From Gonocerus acuteangulatus (Eukaryota; Arthropoda; Insecta; Hemiptera; Coreidae): a stretch of DNA of 64,000 bases. Both the position numbers and the translations under genes were made by a program. The notes beneath the pieces were generated by a model. It was not told the origin of the DNA, searched no databases, and worked only from the letters and a program-made list of their open reading frames with translations. Shown here one piece after another: positions 52,945 through 63,284 of this stretch (positions are counted from its first letter, which is position 1; every line of letters starts with the position of its first letter). Location: positions 126,192,808 through 126,256,807 of the forward strand of contig OX328132.1 in NCBI GenBank assembly GCA_946811695.1, in the 5' to 3' direction.

Positions 52945-54115
52945 AGGTGTTGCCAAATGCCCGATTTTGGGGAAAAAACCCGTAGGTACTTGAATCTTTC
53001 TGATTTTGGTATCATTTTAAGGTATTTTATAGTGCTGAGTCGAATGAGACCACTGCCAATTCGATAGAATAATTATTTTGGAAGACAAACGGGTAATATG
53101 TTACGAAAACCGCGAAAAACAGCAGTATGCGATTAAAAAAAAAAGTAATATTTTACTCAATTAGTAGAGATATGTATCCTTCTAAATGTATTTTTGAGTG
53201 CTGAGTTGAGTAAATTAACAAACAATGTAATACAGTTAAATGGTCTCGAAGTATGTCTCTTTATTAAAATTTTCGCTTATAACGGACACATTTTGACATT
53301 TTTACACTACATATATTAGGTATATTTTTTTTTTTTTTTTTTTTTTTTTTCTTTTTTTTTACGGCGTTTATACAACTTGGCCTTTAGCAACGGGCTATCT
53401 ACAGGTTGCCATCCTTTTATAATGCCAACAGCACATGGTCGGTCACCCATTCAGGTACTGGCCACGCCCGACGTTGCTTAATACGGTGATCTACGGGAAC
53501 CGGTGTATTCAACGTGGCTATGGCCGTTGGCTATTAGGTAGATCTCACTGTAAATGTTTAGTTACTTGCTATCACAAACTGTTCAACAACTCCCTGCAGA
53601 AAGTATTAATGGTAAACTCATTTTTCGAAAAATAATCGCATCGCTTCATTTTATTAGGCTGTGCACACAAACGGCCGAGTACGGCGTACGGTAGGTAAAA
53701 CTATACGGAGAGGATAACTAAGTACAGTTTTTTTTTTCTACAACAAATAAACGGATAATTGAGTTCAATTATATATATCTTCACAACCTAAATGCACCAA
53801 GTTCATGGTACATTTTGGCAAAAAAGAAAATTCGTTTAAAAGCTACATATACTCATGAGAGTTCCTGGGTAATATCAATTTTACAGAAATGAAATAAGTG
53901 GTATAAAATATCGTTTTAATTTTCACTAAAAACTGTGAGATTTTTACTCGGTGAGAAAACGGTCAACAAAAAGGTTTTTTTTGTGATCAGAACTATTGAT
54001 AATGTTAAAAGCAATATTACTGCAGTATTAGGTATAAAACAATGTTAGTTCAAACGGGATTGAACACCTTCAGTTTAGGAAGTTTTTTCCCTCTCGGCAC
54101 CTCTCTGCGGAATAA
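52945..54115 (+). repeat. ~0.9-kb dispersed repeat, copy 2
   Basis: It is co-linear with 18140-19040, but interrupted by the 5S-derived SINE at 53323-53531. It carries additional short segments absent from copy 1. Confidence 0.75.
53314..53540 (-). mobile_element. 5S rRNA-derived SINE
   Basis: The duplication TATTAGGTA (53314-53322, 53532-53540) bounds the insert 53323-53531. On the minus strand it begins GCCAACGGCCATAGCCACGT, the 5S rRNA 5' end from position +1. It continues through the internal promoter (TTAAGCAACGTCGGGCGTGG, GTACCTGAATGGGTGACCG) and closes with GTGCTGTTGGC, the 5S 3' end, after a short internal deletion. The 5S-like part is 53424-53531. The core TTATAAAAGGATGGCAACCT, then a unique tail ACGCCGT and an A-run follow. 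It is a SINE3-type retroposon, not a 5S gene. Confidence 0.92.
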
Positions 54116-54822
54116 CTACCTTGTGTGGTCAAAATCCAAGTCATTTTTTCTAATTTATGAATAACATAAATCAATATTTTTCAATTCTTTATATAATACG
54201 TTTTATATGTGGTGTTAAAGTATCGCCCCAAAAAAAGGTTTGCCTTAATAAATATCTTATAAAAAAAAAAAAATAAATGTGGGTTAAATTTCTATTCTCA
54301 CAAGTTTGATTTTTCATGTTTTATAATACACCGTTCCCATATATTTCTATCGTTACCACACTTCGGTAGGCCTCGATTGGTTATGATATTCATTTTGGAA
54401 GGATGTATATATATTTTTTTAAGCAATTCAACCATGGGGATCTCTGTAATGACAACAAACAAAATATTAAACAATTAATCAGACAGTAACAACAAAAAGA
54501 AAGTATAATATAAATAATTTAAGGACAATTAACACATAACAAATTTTCACAAACACATGAATTCACGTATACATAAGCAAAACAAAATTAATTAAAATAG
54601 TTTATATTTTATTTTTAATTAAATTAATATTTTATAAAAGAGATCTGAAGTTCTCAAGAATCTCAACACTCTTAGCTCAATCCATGGTCACCTCAAGCTC
54701 GACCACATAGAGGACCATGAATGTCCATATGGTTTCGAACGGCTTCGTTGGATCTAGATTCTGTGAAAGATTTTCATCACAGAAGGTGCATTCAGACCTA
54801 GATTCTCTTAAATAATTAAGAA
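54116..54822. other. No gene seen
   Basis: AT-rich sequence with no recognised element. Confidence 0.45.
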
Positions 54823-55478
54823 TTTGAGAGATTAGTGTGTCCAATTCTTCCTTCTTATCTCGCTCAACTAGTTATCTTTATTTTGATTCCATTTCTACAG
54901 CCACTTTGAGAGATTAGTGTGTCCAATTCTTCCTTCTTATCTCGCTCAACTAGTTATCTTTATTTTGATTCCATTTCTACAGCCACTTTGAGAGATTAGT
55001 GTGTCCAATTCTTCCTTCTTATCTCGCTCAACTAGTTATCTTTATTTTGATTCCATTTCTACAGCCACTTTGAGAGATTAGTGTGTCCAATTCTTCCTTC
55101 TTATCTCGCTCAACTAGTTATCTTTATTTTGATTCCATTTCTACAACCACTTTGAGAGATTAGTGTGTCCAATTCTTCCTTCTTATCTCGCTCAACTAGT
55201 TATCTTTATTTTGATTCCATTTCTACAACCACTTTGAGAGATTAGTGTGTCCAATTCTTCCTTCTTATCTCGCTCAACTAGTTATCTTTATTTTGATTCC
55301 ATTTCTACAACCACTTTGAGAGATTAGTGTGTCCAATTCTTCCTTCTTATCTCGCTCAACTAGTTATCTTTATTTTGATTCCATTTCTACAACCACTTTG
55401 AGAGATTAGTGTGTCCAATTCTTCCTTCTTATCTCGCTCAACTAGTTATCTTTATTTTGATTCCATTTCTACAGCCAC
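54823..55478 (+). repeat. 82-bp tandem repeat, 8 copies
   Basis: TTTGAGAGATTAGTGTGTCC recurs every 82 bp from 54823 to 55397. The only variation I saw is CTACA(G/A)CC: G in copies 1-3 and 8, A in copies 4-7. It is a very young or homogenised array. Confidence 0.97.
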
Positions 55479-55557
55479 TTTGAGAGGGTAAAACATTTTA
55501 GATGTGCTACTTTATCTGGTGGTAGGATGTACAAGTGAGGAATGCATCTTCAATTGC

Positions 55558-55905
55558 TTATTTGGCTGATAAATACGCTTTATCCCTACCTCTCATATCA
55601 TTGTGGCTAGGAATCCAGCAGAATGTAACAAGCTGGTATTTTTTATAATGCAAATCTGTTCCCGAAATGAAGCTTTTTTCTCGAAAAGTTTTCATTTTTT
55701 TAAAAGTATTGTTAAGAAACGAGAAATGATAGTGAGTTTGTACCATTAAGTTACTATTATTTTCAATTAAACTAATAACTGGAAAGGTTAATGCAAGTAA
55801 TTCTGCTGAATATATAGAGCTAAAATTCGGAAAGGATAACAACTGCACATCCGTCATTAGTTTTAGAGGTATCTGAGAAGACCTCTGTTGCTCCAGGATT
55901 TTCAA
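55558..55905 (-). pseudogene. LINE RNase H domain remnant
   Basis: The frame reads SSIYSAELLALTFPVISLIE and later LVTFCWIPSHNDMRG. These are the E-containing and WIPSH motifs of the RNase HI domain in I/R1/Jockey-type LINEs. The DS motif expected between them is not recognisable and the GN.AD motif is degraded to GRDKAYLSAK. The RT that should lie upstream (higher coordinates) was not found. This is a decayed fragment. Confidence 0.6.
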
Positions 55906-56341
55906 CCTGATTTTATTGAATTCAAACTGAAATATCGTAGGACCGGTATCTCTTTTGATATATCTGGTCAGTGAAAGATCAATTCAAGAATCGTGCATAG
56001 TGCAAGACTCAAAATTAGATTATACCAGTCGATGAAGTTTGCTTAGATCGTAAACTAAATTTGATAGTAATCTTATGAATAAATTGGTTGCTGATAATGA
56101 AATTTTAGTTTTGATTAAATTACATGTACCTGAAGTTCTAGGTTAAATGTCGAAAAGGAGATTTTAGTAAGCTAATCATTTTGAGTTTTGTTTTGTTTGC
56201 TATCATTATTAATTTTTATTTATCATGTATTTATTTTGGGTTTGAATTTTTTTAAGTTGAATAACTTTGTATATAAAAAAAAATACATTGTATGCATGTC
56301 AAAAATAAATAAAAGGTTTTCTCTTTACTATTTGTCCTATA
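55906..56341. other. No gene seen
   Basis: AT-rich, perhaps more of the decayed LINE. Nothing definite. Confidence 0.4.
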
Positions 56342-57088
56342 CAGGGTGTCCCCAAAATAAACGGGAAACTTCGAGAATCGATGCAGGATGAAAAAAAGAA
56401 AGAAAAAAAGTCCTTTGGCATTTTTCTCGTTTTTGCTTTGTTTCTGAGAAAAACACAAACAACTAAAACACAATTGTGAATAGGCAATCTTTCACAATAT
56501 ACAAATCATTAAAAATATATGTTATATCTTCCACCCTCTCCACTTACCCTCCCACCCCACCCCTCACTCCTTTAATCCCCCACCCTGCCCCAAAGAAATA
56601 GGAGTGAGTATGCCTTTGCTTTTGTATGAGTGAGTATGTCTGTTATGAAATAATAGGTCTCCATTTTTTGACCCCTGGACTTAACGCAAAGTCTTTCCAC
56701 GAATTCCTCGATAATAAACTGTCCTTGTTCGTGGAGGAAGTCCTTTTGGCATGAAGACTGGGAAGCTGGTTCCAAATCAAAAGTTGCCCAGCCCACTTTT
56801 GGAGATCTGTCCGAAATTGGTTGGACACTATCCTTGGCGTTTGATAGGACGTGGTGGGCCAGTAACTTGGCCGGCTCGATCTTCAGACCTTACGCACTTG
56901 GATTTCTTTGATAAAACATGTACATTTAATGAGCTTTATCTGGGCATTATGAAAGAACGCCTATTCACAATTGCGTTTTTCTCGGAAACAAAGCAAAAAC
57001 GAAAAAAGTGCCAAAAGGCTTTTTTTTCTTTCTTTTTTCATCCTGCATCAAGTCCTGAAGTTTTGCCGTTTATTTTGGGGACACCCTG
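56342..57088 (+). mobile_element. Decayed transposon with ~140-bp inverted ends
   Basis: CAGGGTGTCCCCAAAATAAA (56342) is inverted at the right end (TTTATTTTGGGGACACCCTG, to 57088). Arms of about 140 bp contain GATGCAGGATGAAAAAA and GTTTTTGCTTTGTTTCTGAG. The middle encodes a transposase scrap. This links the 'GGGTGTCCC' foldback elements to a transposase of the IS630/Tc1-mariner type. Confidence 0.8.
56790..56960 (+). pseudogene. Transposase C-terminal scrap (DDE, IS630/Tc1-mariner type)
   Basis: RLIGRGGPVTWPARSSDLTH, then LDFFD, matches the 'RGGP..WP.RSPDLTPLDFF' region around the third catalytic acid in many arthropod transposases. It has Ser and His in place of the two usual prolines. No upstream catalytic residues remain. 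It is an internal remnant of the element bounded at 56342 and 57088. Confidence 0.65.
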
Positions 57089-57636
57089 TGTATATTATGA
57101 ATGATAAACGAGTGAAATATATACTCAAAAACTACTGCCAATATGTTCCCCATCCTCCTTTTTGATCCGTGGCTTTGGACAGAGGACCAGCAAGTTATAA
57201 ATATCTTTTTTATGTACAGCTAAATAGCTCACATGGCCAAACACTTCATTCAAATGCCCTCAGTGACAGTAGGAATACTAGAAGTACGCTACGGTAACAC
57301 TATATGGCTTTCAAGTCATGAAATGAGAAGAAAAAGAATGTGGAAGATAGGAGGAGCTCGCGCATAGGCGGCTCGAGACAAACATTTCTGGGGGGGGGGG
57401 TGCTAATTTAGTATGGGCTTACTGCCGTGCCTGGGGGTGTAGAATTAAATATTTATTATCAGGCACCTGGAAATAACTAAGGAAATATTTGATAAACTAA
57501 GAACATACATCAATTAGAGCTTATTACTGTTAATTTGCCTAAACAATTTTTTTTTTTTAACATAATCTAAAAAGATTGTGAATTTTCATTCTGGGGGAGC
57601 TAAGCCTCCGAAGCCCAACCCCCTTTAGCTGCCACT
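57089..57636. repeat. Repeat with G-run phrases
   Basis: 57365-57636 contains GCGCATAGGCGGCTCGAGAC, a 10-G run and GGGGGAGCTAAGCCTCCGAAG. This resembles the 'gcgtaaa...ggggg...gcagcccccc' segments at 58240-58490 and the one starting 11477. The remainder holds nothing seen. Confidence 0.4.
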
Positions 57637-57830
57637 GAGCTCACGACTGCTGGACTAGTCAAAGGTACATAGGGGCCTTTCGTCCGGCTTCTGCACGAGT
57701 CAATGGTACACAGGTCCCAGACTCTCTCGACTGTTGGAGCAGTCAACGATACATGGGGGGTCTTTCTTCCGACTTCTGCAAACGTCAATGGTACAAAAGT
57801 CCCAGCTGCTCTCGACTGCTAGAGCAGTCA
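57637..57830 (+). repeat. ~88-bp tandem repeat, about 2.3 copies
   Basis: TCTCGACTG(T/C)TGGAGCAGTCAA and TTCTGCA.ACGTCAATGGTAC variants recur at about 88 bp. Confidence 0.8.
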
Positions 57831-57836
57831 ACGATA

Positions 57837-57920
57837 GAGAAAGGGCTAATGACTAAAGGGGTTAATGACTAAGGAAGGGTTAATGACTAAGGAAGGGTTA
57901 ATGACTAAGGGTTAAGGTAC
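57837..57920 (+). repeat. 18-bp tandem repeat, 4 copies
   Basis: GGAAGGGTTAATGACTAA repeats with small variations. Confidence 0.9.
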
Positions 57921-57950
57921 TTCTGAAACCATTTGTTCTGTCAATGCTTG

Positions 57951-58049
57951 CTCCATTTTTTTTTTTTTTTATTATTTTTATTTATTTTTTTTTTTTTTTT
58001 TTTTTTTTTTACGGCGCATCTACATCTTGGCCATTAGCGCCTCCATTTT
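57951..58049 (-). mobile_element. 5'-truncated copy of the 5S-SINE tail
   Basis: CTCCATTTT at 57951-57959 and 58041-58049 bounds a short insert. On the minus strand it reads GGCGCTAATGGCCAAGATGT, then AGATGCGCCGT and an A-run. The tail agrees with the 5S-SINE end (GCTAAAGGCCAAGTTGTATA, ACGCCGT). All of the 5S part and core are missing. Confidence 0.8.
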
Positions 58050-58239
58050 ATTAACTAAAAATTCAATAGTGGTTGTAAGTTTCTCCACCTGCGAAAGTAA
58101 GCGAAGGTGCAGCAGCTATTAGCGCAAATAAGTGATTTTGATTCTGCCTTGTTAATTCAGCTATTTTCCATTTCTTCCCATAAACTTGCAAGGCCAAGGA
58201 GCTAGGCCGTTACAATTTATGCATTTCATATCAGTCACA

Positions 58240-58490
58240 TGCACTAGCGTAAATAGAAAATAATTTCGGGGGGGGGGTTGCTGGGAGCACCTAGGCATTT
58301 GGGGTGTAGGGAAAATTATAAATATTATAGTGCAAAATGGTGAGTGTTAAGGTCCTCTGGACACCTAGTAGACCAGGGTAATTGTAGGAGACATTTTTCG
58401 TTGTTATAGGCTTTTTTATTACATGAAATGTTCTCACCAAAACCAAATTTCGGGGGGGAGCTGCAGCCCCCCCCCCTTATATACGCCCAT
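58240..58490 (+). repeat. Repeat ending in a G7/C10 hairpin
   Basis: TTTCGGGGGGGGGG at the start and CGGGGGGGAGCTGCAGCCCC at the end (GC-rich hairpin), then TATACGCCCATGG. Related phrases occur at 57365 and 11477. Confidence 0.45.
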
Positions 58491-59880
58491 GGTCACATGT
58501 CGGCCTTCATATTTGGGTTGACTACATTTACTACACAACAAGTTATTGCAAGTCGCTCGGGAGTATCGAAATAAATAGCAATTAAAACAGTGTAATGGTT
58601 TAGTGTGTAGCCCCCTACAATGGAAACTAAGTTTAAAATAATTCGTTGGGGTAATTATGGTTTTTCGAAGAATAATTCTGTTGCTGATTTTATGTTATTC
58701 CTAATTCTGTAGATGCTTTTTACGCTAATTACTCCTTGACTATCCAATTCATTATTCAACTATTCAAGAGTACAATTTTGGAATTATTCCCTTTCAAGTC
58801 TTGATTTAAGACTTTAAGAGTAGACTAAATTATATCATATCCCTCGACTTTATTGACATTATTAGTATTAAAATAATCGTTTTCAAAGTAATTTCAAAAA
58901 TAATACTTCCATTCTTCCGGAATGTAACTTTTGTTTTTTGTAAATTTTAAACGATTTTCTATCCTCACTCAAGACCTTTTGACCCATTTCTTCCGGGTTT
59001 TGGAGCAATGTGTACCGTCTGACGTGACATTACGATAAGGAGGCAAGTTGAATTTCGGGATTTTCAGGTGTGAATAAACAATTTCAAAAGAACAGAGTGA
59101 TAGCCCAATAGTGAACTTGTGTAGGTTATGTTAGTAATCGAAACAAGGATCGGTACCGTTCACGAACGAGCTCTCATTCGATGGAGGTTCAAGGTTAATA
59201 ACTCAACTAGCCAGCTATAAATATTAAATTACCTGCAGTAATAGAACACTATTTGCAAAACAGTAATTGAATGTGCTATCGATGTTAGTCTGTAATTTAA
59301 ACAAGTTCTTTAACACTGCACTACAAAAATAACTTGTCAAACACTCGCTAGCAACAATGAGTTTCCCCTGCCGAGTCCAAAGAGGTAAAGACTATGCAAG
59401 GATGACTTTGGCAACATTTCGTAACATTCTAATTGTACAAACTTTCGATACAATTAATTTGGACGGTAAAAGTAGATTTAGGGTGAACTTTTTCTATAGA
59501 AAGAGAAGGTACGAGATCATTAATCAGCAAAAACGGCCAATTAAGTGTAGGGGTTTACCAGAAATCCCCTCTACAGATAATAATATAAATCTGTCCCTAG
59601 GGTCCATATTTGTTTTCGCCCAACAACACTCGCTGTATAACTTCTAATTCTATAAATCTAATGAGCGAAATATATTTTAAAAATAACATAAGGTGAAACT
59701 ATGCATGGGTGTAAGAATCCATACATTAAATGTAGTCTAGTGGCATCCTTTAAAATTTAGCAGTCCAGCTTTCCGAGGTCGCCCTTATCTAATTTTGGCG
59801 TCATTTTTTTTTTTAAATTATTCTCTCTTGGTGTTTTATTTATTTAGGTTGTTTATTTATTTTATATTTACTTTTTTTTT
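58491..59880. other. No gene recognised
   Basis: A plus-strand frame at 59357-59647 (96 codons, basic) is the longest here. I recognise no domain and it has no supporting context. The rest is AT-rich. Confidence 0.4.
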
Positions 59881-60115
59881 ATTTTAACCCGGCAGCGATC
59901 GCATGGGTCTGACAGACCCGGCTGACGCAGACTTGCTTTTCTGAGAATCGCTGTTGAGCAGTTACCGAGCTGAAGTACTCTGCTCCTAACCTTCCTCTGT
60001 AAGCAGAAACCTTCTAAAAAGGTTCAAAGTCTCGCTTGACTGTCTACGTGTGTCCTTCTTGAGTTTTCATCTGCGCGTCTGTCGGACCCAAGCGACCTGT
60101 CGTGTCACAGTTCTT
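59881..60115. mobile_element. Possible MITE with CCCGGC...GGGTCTGACAGACCC
   Basis: TTAACCCGGCAGCGATCGCA, then GGGTCTGACAGACCC, sits at the left end. The right side has GTCTGTCGGACCCAAGCGAC. A related piece (GTGAGACCCGACGCGACC, GCGCCGGGTTGAA) is inverted at 62735-62800. The TTAA suggests a piggyBac-like origin, but this is unproven. Confidence 0.4.
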
Positions 60116-61458
60116 TCTTTATTTGTTTGCATTTAATATTTTTTATTATGAATTATAACTATTATTAACGTAAGTTATACAATATATGTATATATTGAAT
60201 TAGAAGCTCTAAAACAGGTCTTTGATACTCCACGCGACAAGTCTTGTAACTTTTTAGATTTTATTTTTTCTTGTAAAGAAGTCGACTTTTTTAACTTTTT
60301 TGTTTGTTTTTTTTTTAGATATGAACAGAGAACGATTTCCGTCAACCAATAGTGTAACAAAATCGGGAGTAGACACGGTCAATAGAACTTAGCTTGTTTC
60401 TAGGATAGTTTCCAGGAATACCCAACTTTGGCCCTTATGTGTTTTCTATTCCCTTGTTGCGGGGATAATTTACAGCTCTCAAAGAGATACTGTCTTGAAA
60501 CAAAAGACGTATTTTTATGAAAGACTAGCATTAGGAGATGTAGCAGGCTACATAAAAATAAGAAAATTCATTCAGCATCTTCCCACACATATAACAAAAT
60601 TTTGCTCCCGAAACAAGAGAAAGAGCCAAATATTGTCAAAAGAAGCCAAGGAATGAAAAGATGTCGGGAAGTTCATAGGAAATAAAAATGTAATACCGAT
60701 GTAAAAAATGCCAAAATAATATTAGCCCGAAAGACACAGATTTTTGTCAGAAATATTACAATTATTATAAGGGTCAATCCATGTCAAGTGGTCCAAAGGT
60801 GGTTGCTTGCCCATTTTAGGAAAAATCGATATTTTTACAATTAATTACATATGGAATGAGTAGTTGAAAACAATTTTTAAATTTTTTTTAGAGCCAACCG
60901 TTTGGAAATGGTTGCCATCTTTGTCTCACCGCGCATGCTGATTTTGGTGTTTATAAGCTCTTACGGAAAACTCATTTTCTCAGGACTGCTAAGTCATAGA
61001 CTAATAATTCAAACGCCATTGTTTTTTGTTTTGTTTGTTGCAGTCTGCTCTATCTTTTATGTCTTCTTCACTATTTGAATATTTTGAATTCCAATACCTG
61101 AAAACTGCAATCAGACAGAAACTGTGATCTGAAACAACTGTTTACATTTCTCAGAAGTCCGTCGCGCAGGAGCTGCATAACTAAGTACTTTCCTCCGAAT
61201 TTGAGTAGTGTCGAGTGCATTCCTGAATAATTTCCTTATAATAGCGTATATAAATAAAATAAAAACATGAATAGTTCTGCTCTTTTACATTTATAATGAG
61301 CAACTGTTTCAATTATTAATGTTGTAATCAATTTCCTTCCAGAGTTTTGTGTAGGCGTGGTACTACTTAATAAATATACAAAAACTTCACATTTTCATCT
61401 ATTTTTCTTAATGAATAATAAAAGTAACGGGATACAGTAATATCGCAGGAAGGAGATA
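60116..61458. other. No gene recognised
   Basis: AT-rich. GGGTCAATCCATGTCAAGTG at 60773 looks like a transposon end, but I found no partner. Confidence 0.4.
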
Positions 61459-61474
61459 CAGCGCCCCCTAGTGG
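61459..61474 (-). promoter_or_regulatory. CTCF-like binding motif
   Basis: On the minus strand CCACTAGGGGGCGCTG matches the established animal CTCF consensus (CCACYAGGGGGCGCTG-type) at every base I remember. CTCF is an insulator and architectural protein. This is a lone match, so occupancy is unknown. Confidence 0.5.
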
Positions 61475-61784
61475 TAGAAATCAGAACTCAACAACTCTCT
61501 CTCCTAGTGGGAGGTTTTGGCGGGAGAATTCTATTCTAACATAGTACAAAGTAAACCCCTCACTTCTTTCTTATTACATACCCACGACATATACAGCGTT
61601 TCGTTACAATACTACAAAAATTACGACCGGTATCAGCAAATTGGTAATTTGGGTCCGGATTAAACCCCGCTCCAGATGGACCGATTTTGTTGGTTAAATC
61701 GTTTGATGGGGGAATACTACATACCAAGTTTCGCGGCGAAAAAACAAAACCTCTGGCGTGTATCGTGTTAACGAACGGATATAT

Positions 61785-61850
<66 letters not shown>
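61785..61850. repeat. (AC)n-(AT)n microsatellite
   Basis: (AC)8 then a 50-bp (AT)n run. Confidence 0.97.
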
Positions 61851-61854
<4 letters not shown>

Positions 61855-61867
61855 AAGAAAACTTTAT

Positions 61868-62200
61868 TTGGAAGGTGTAGATGATCGAGGTTCGGTCATT
61901 TGTTTAAATAAAACTACATTTTATAAATAAAATGAGTCGTATTTATTGCCAACGTTTCGGCTTGTGTTACAAGCCAGCTTCAGGGCTATGGAGAAGAGAG
62001 GGATCAGCTCCGTACTTTTAAGTTACTTTTCCGTCACTTTGAAATGTAGTAGAAGTACGGAGCTGTTCCCTCTCTTCTCCATAGCCCTGAAGATGGCTTG
62101 TAACACAAGCCGAAACGTTGGCAATAAATACGACTCATTTTATTTATAAAATGTAGTTTTATTTAAGCAAATGACCGAACCCCGATCATCGGTCGACTAT
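61868..62200. mobile_element. Palindrome of two inverted Penelope-type ends
   Basis: About 150 bp (GATCGAGGTTCGGTCATTTG, AAATGAGTCGTATTTATTGC, CAACGTTTCGGCTTGTG, AAGAGAGGGA.CAGCTCCGTA) is repeated inverted around a centre near 62030. Each arm carries a hammerhead-like segment. The plus-strand one is intact in its core (CTGAAGA 62087-62093, 7-bp stem GGCTTGT/ACAAGCC, GAAAC 62112-62116). The other has CTGAAGC. Confidence 0.6.
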
Positions 62201-62322
62201 GTCTTCACTATGATCGAAAACATTATTTAATCAAATAATAAAGTGGGCTGCCCAACTTTATTGGGTTGCTGGAGATACAGCATGCTGATCATTCCCCATG
62301 GGATTTATTTATATCATGATCT

Positions 62323-62324
<2 letters not shown>

Positions 62325-62364
<40 letters not shown>
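62325..62364. repeat. (TA)n microsatellite
   Basis: (TA)n directly before the second half of the interrupted repeat. Confidence 0.95.
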
Positions 62365-62366
<2 letters not shown>

Positions 62367-62500
62367 TTTTAAAGGGGGTAATTTTCGGTGTCTACTAGGT
62401 AGGATTGATAAAGAATCGAAGACATTTTTCGAAAAAATTTGTCATTAGTGCAAACTCAATAGCTACTTTCCTTCGGAGGAAAGTGCTAAAAGGCCGCTTT

Positions 62501-62885
62501 TGAGGGTAATTTTTTGGCATAAGGAGATGTATATCAAAGTTGATTTTTGGCATGATAATAAACCTAGCTAAGTAGCTTGTATTAAAATTATTCTTATACC
62601 TGATATTCGTTACCTATGTTTTTTTTTTAATTTTTAAACTTTAAATTTTTGCAATTTTTGGTAACTTTAGGCTTTAATTTCCATATTATATGAACAATAT
62701 GAGTTCATTAAAATAACAAGGAAGTACATTATAAGGAATTCGGATCTGTGAGACCCGACGCGACCACTCCCATATCTCAGAGGGATGCGCCGGGTTGAAC
62801 TGATGTCATCCACTCTTATGAAGGATTGTAATACAAGTAAAAAGTAGTTTATCAAAAAGTATTTTGTATTTTTATTTTTATCTTA

Positions 62886-62891
<6 letters not shown>
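62501..62891. other. Unassigned; short MITE-like piece 62735-62800
   Basis: GAGACCCGACGCGACC and GCGCCGGGTTGAACTG echo 59881-60115 in inverted order. Nothing else is recognised. Confidence 0.35.

Positions 62892-62929
<38 letters not shown>
62892..62929. repeat. (TA)n microsatellite
   Basis: A 38-bp (TA)n run. Confidence 0.95.
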
Positions 62930-62933
<4 letters not shown>

Positions 62934-63284
62934 ATCTATACACACACATACACATATATTTTAAGGTTTGTTAATCATAACTAGCAGTATACTTGGTTTA
63001 ATCAGTTCTGTATATTGGATTGTGTAAGGACAAGTTTCACTACCTGGGAAGGAGGAGAGCCTTACAGCTGCAACCCCAGACCTCAGGTCATACTCAGCAT
63101 TCTACAACAATAGGGGCTTTAAACTTTAAAACCAACCTGGCCAAAGCCCAAGGGTAACTTATTATCCTTTAGACAGAATAGCACAGATTCTTGAACTTTT
63201 CAAACATTTTCCATTCTGATAGTACAATCATTTTCATTTAAAACATTTTGTGTTTAACCAATAATAATTATTGAGAGGAGATCG

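Larger units (their letters stand above)
61595..62500 (+). repeat. Dispersed repeat copy interrupted by a palindrome
   Basis: 61595-61795 and 62365-62500 together match 11560-12010 in order, including TACCAAGTTTCGCGGCGAAA and the hairpin ACTTTCCTTCGGAGGAAAGT. Between them lie (AC)n, (AT)n tracts and the palindrome at 61868-62200. Confidence 0.7.

Noticed and set aside
53424..53531. 5S rRNA gene
   Set aside because: It has an internal deletion, no terminator T-run at the 3' end, an extra core and A-tail, and a target duplication, so it is a retroposon.
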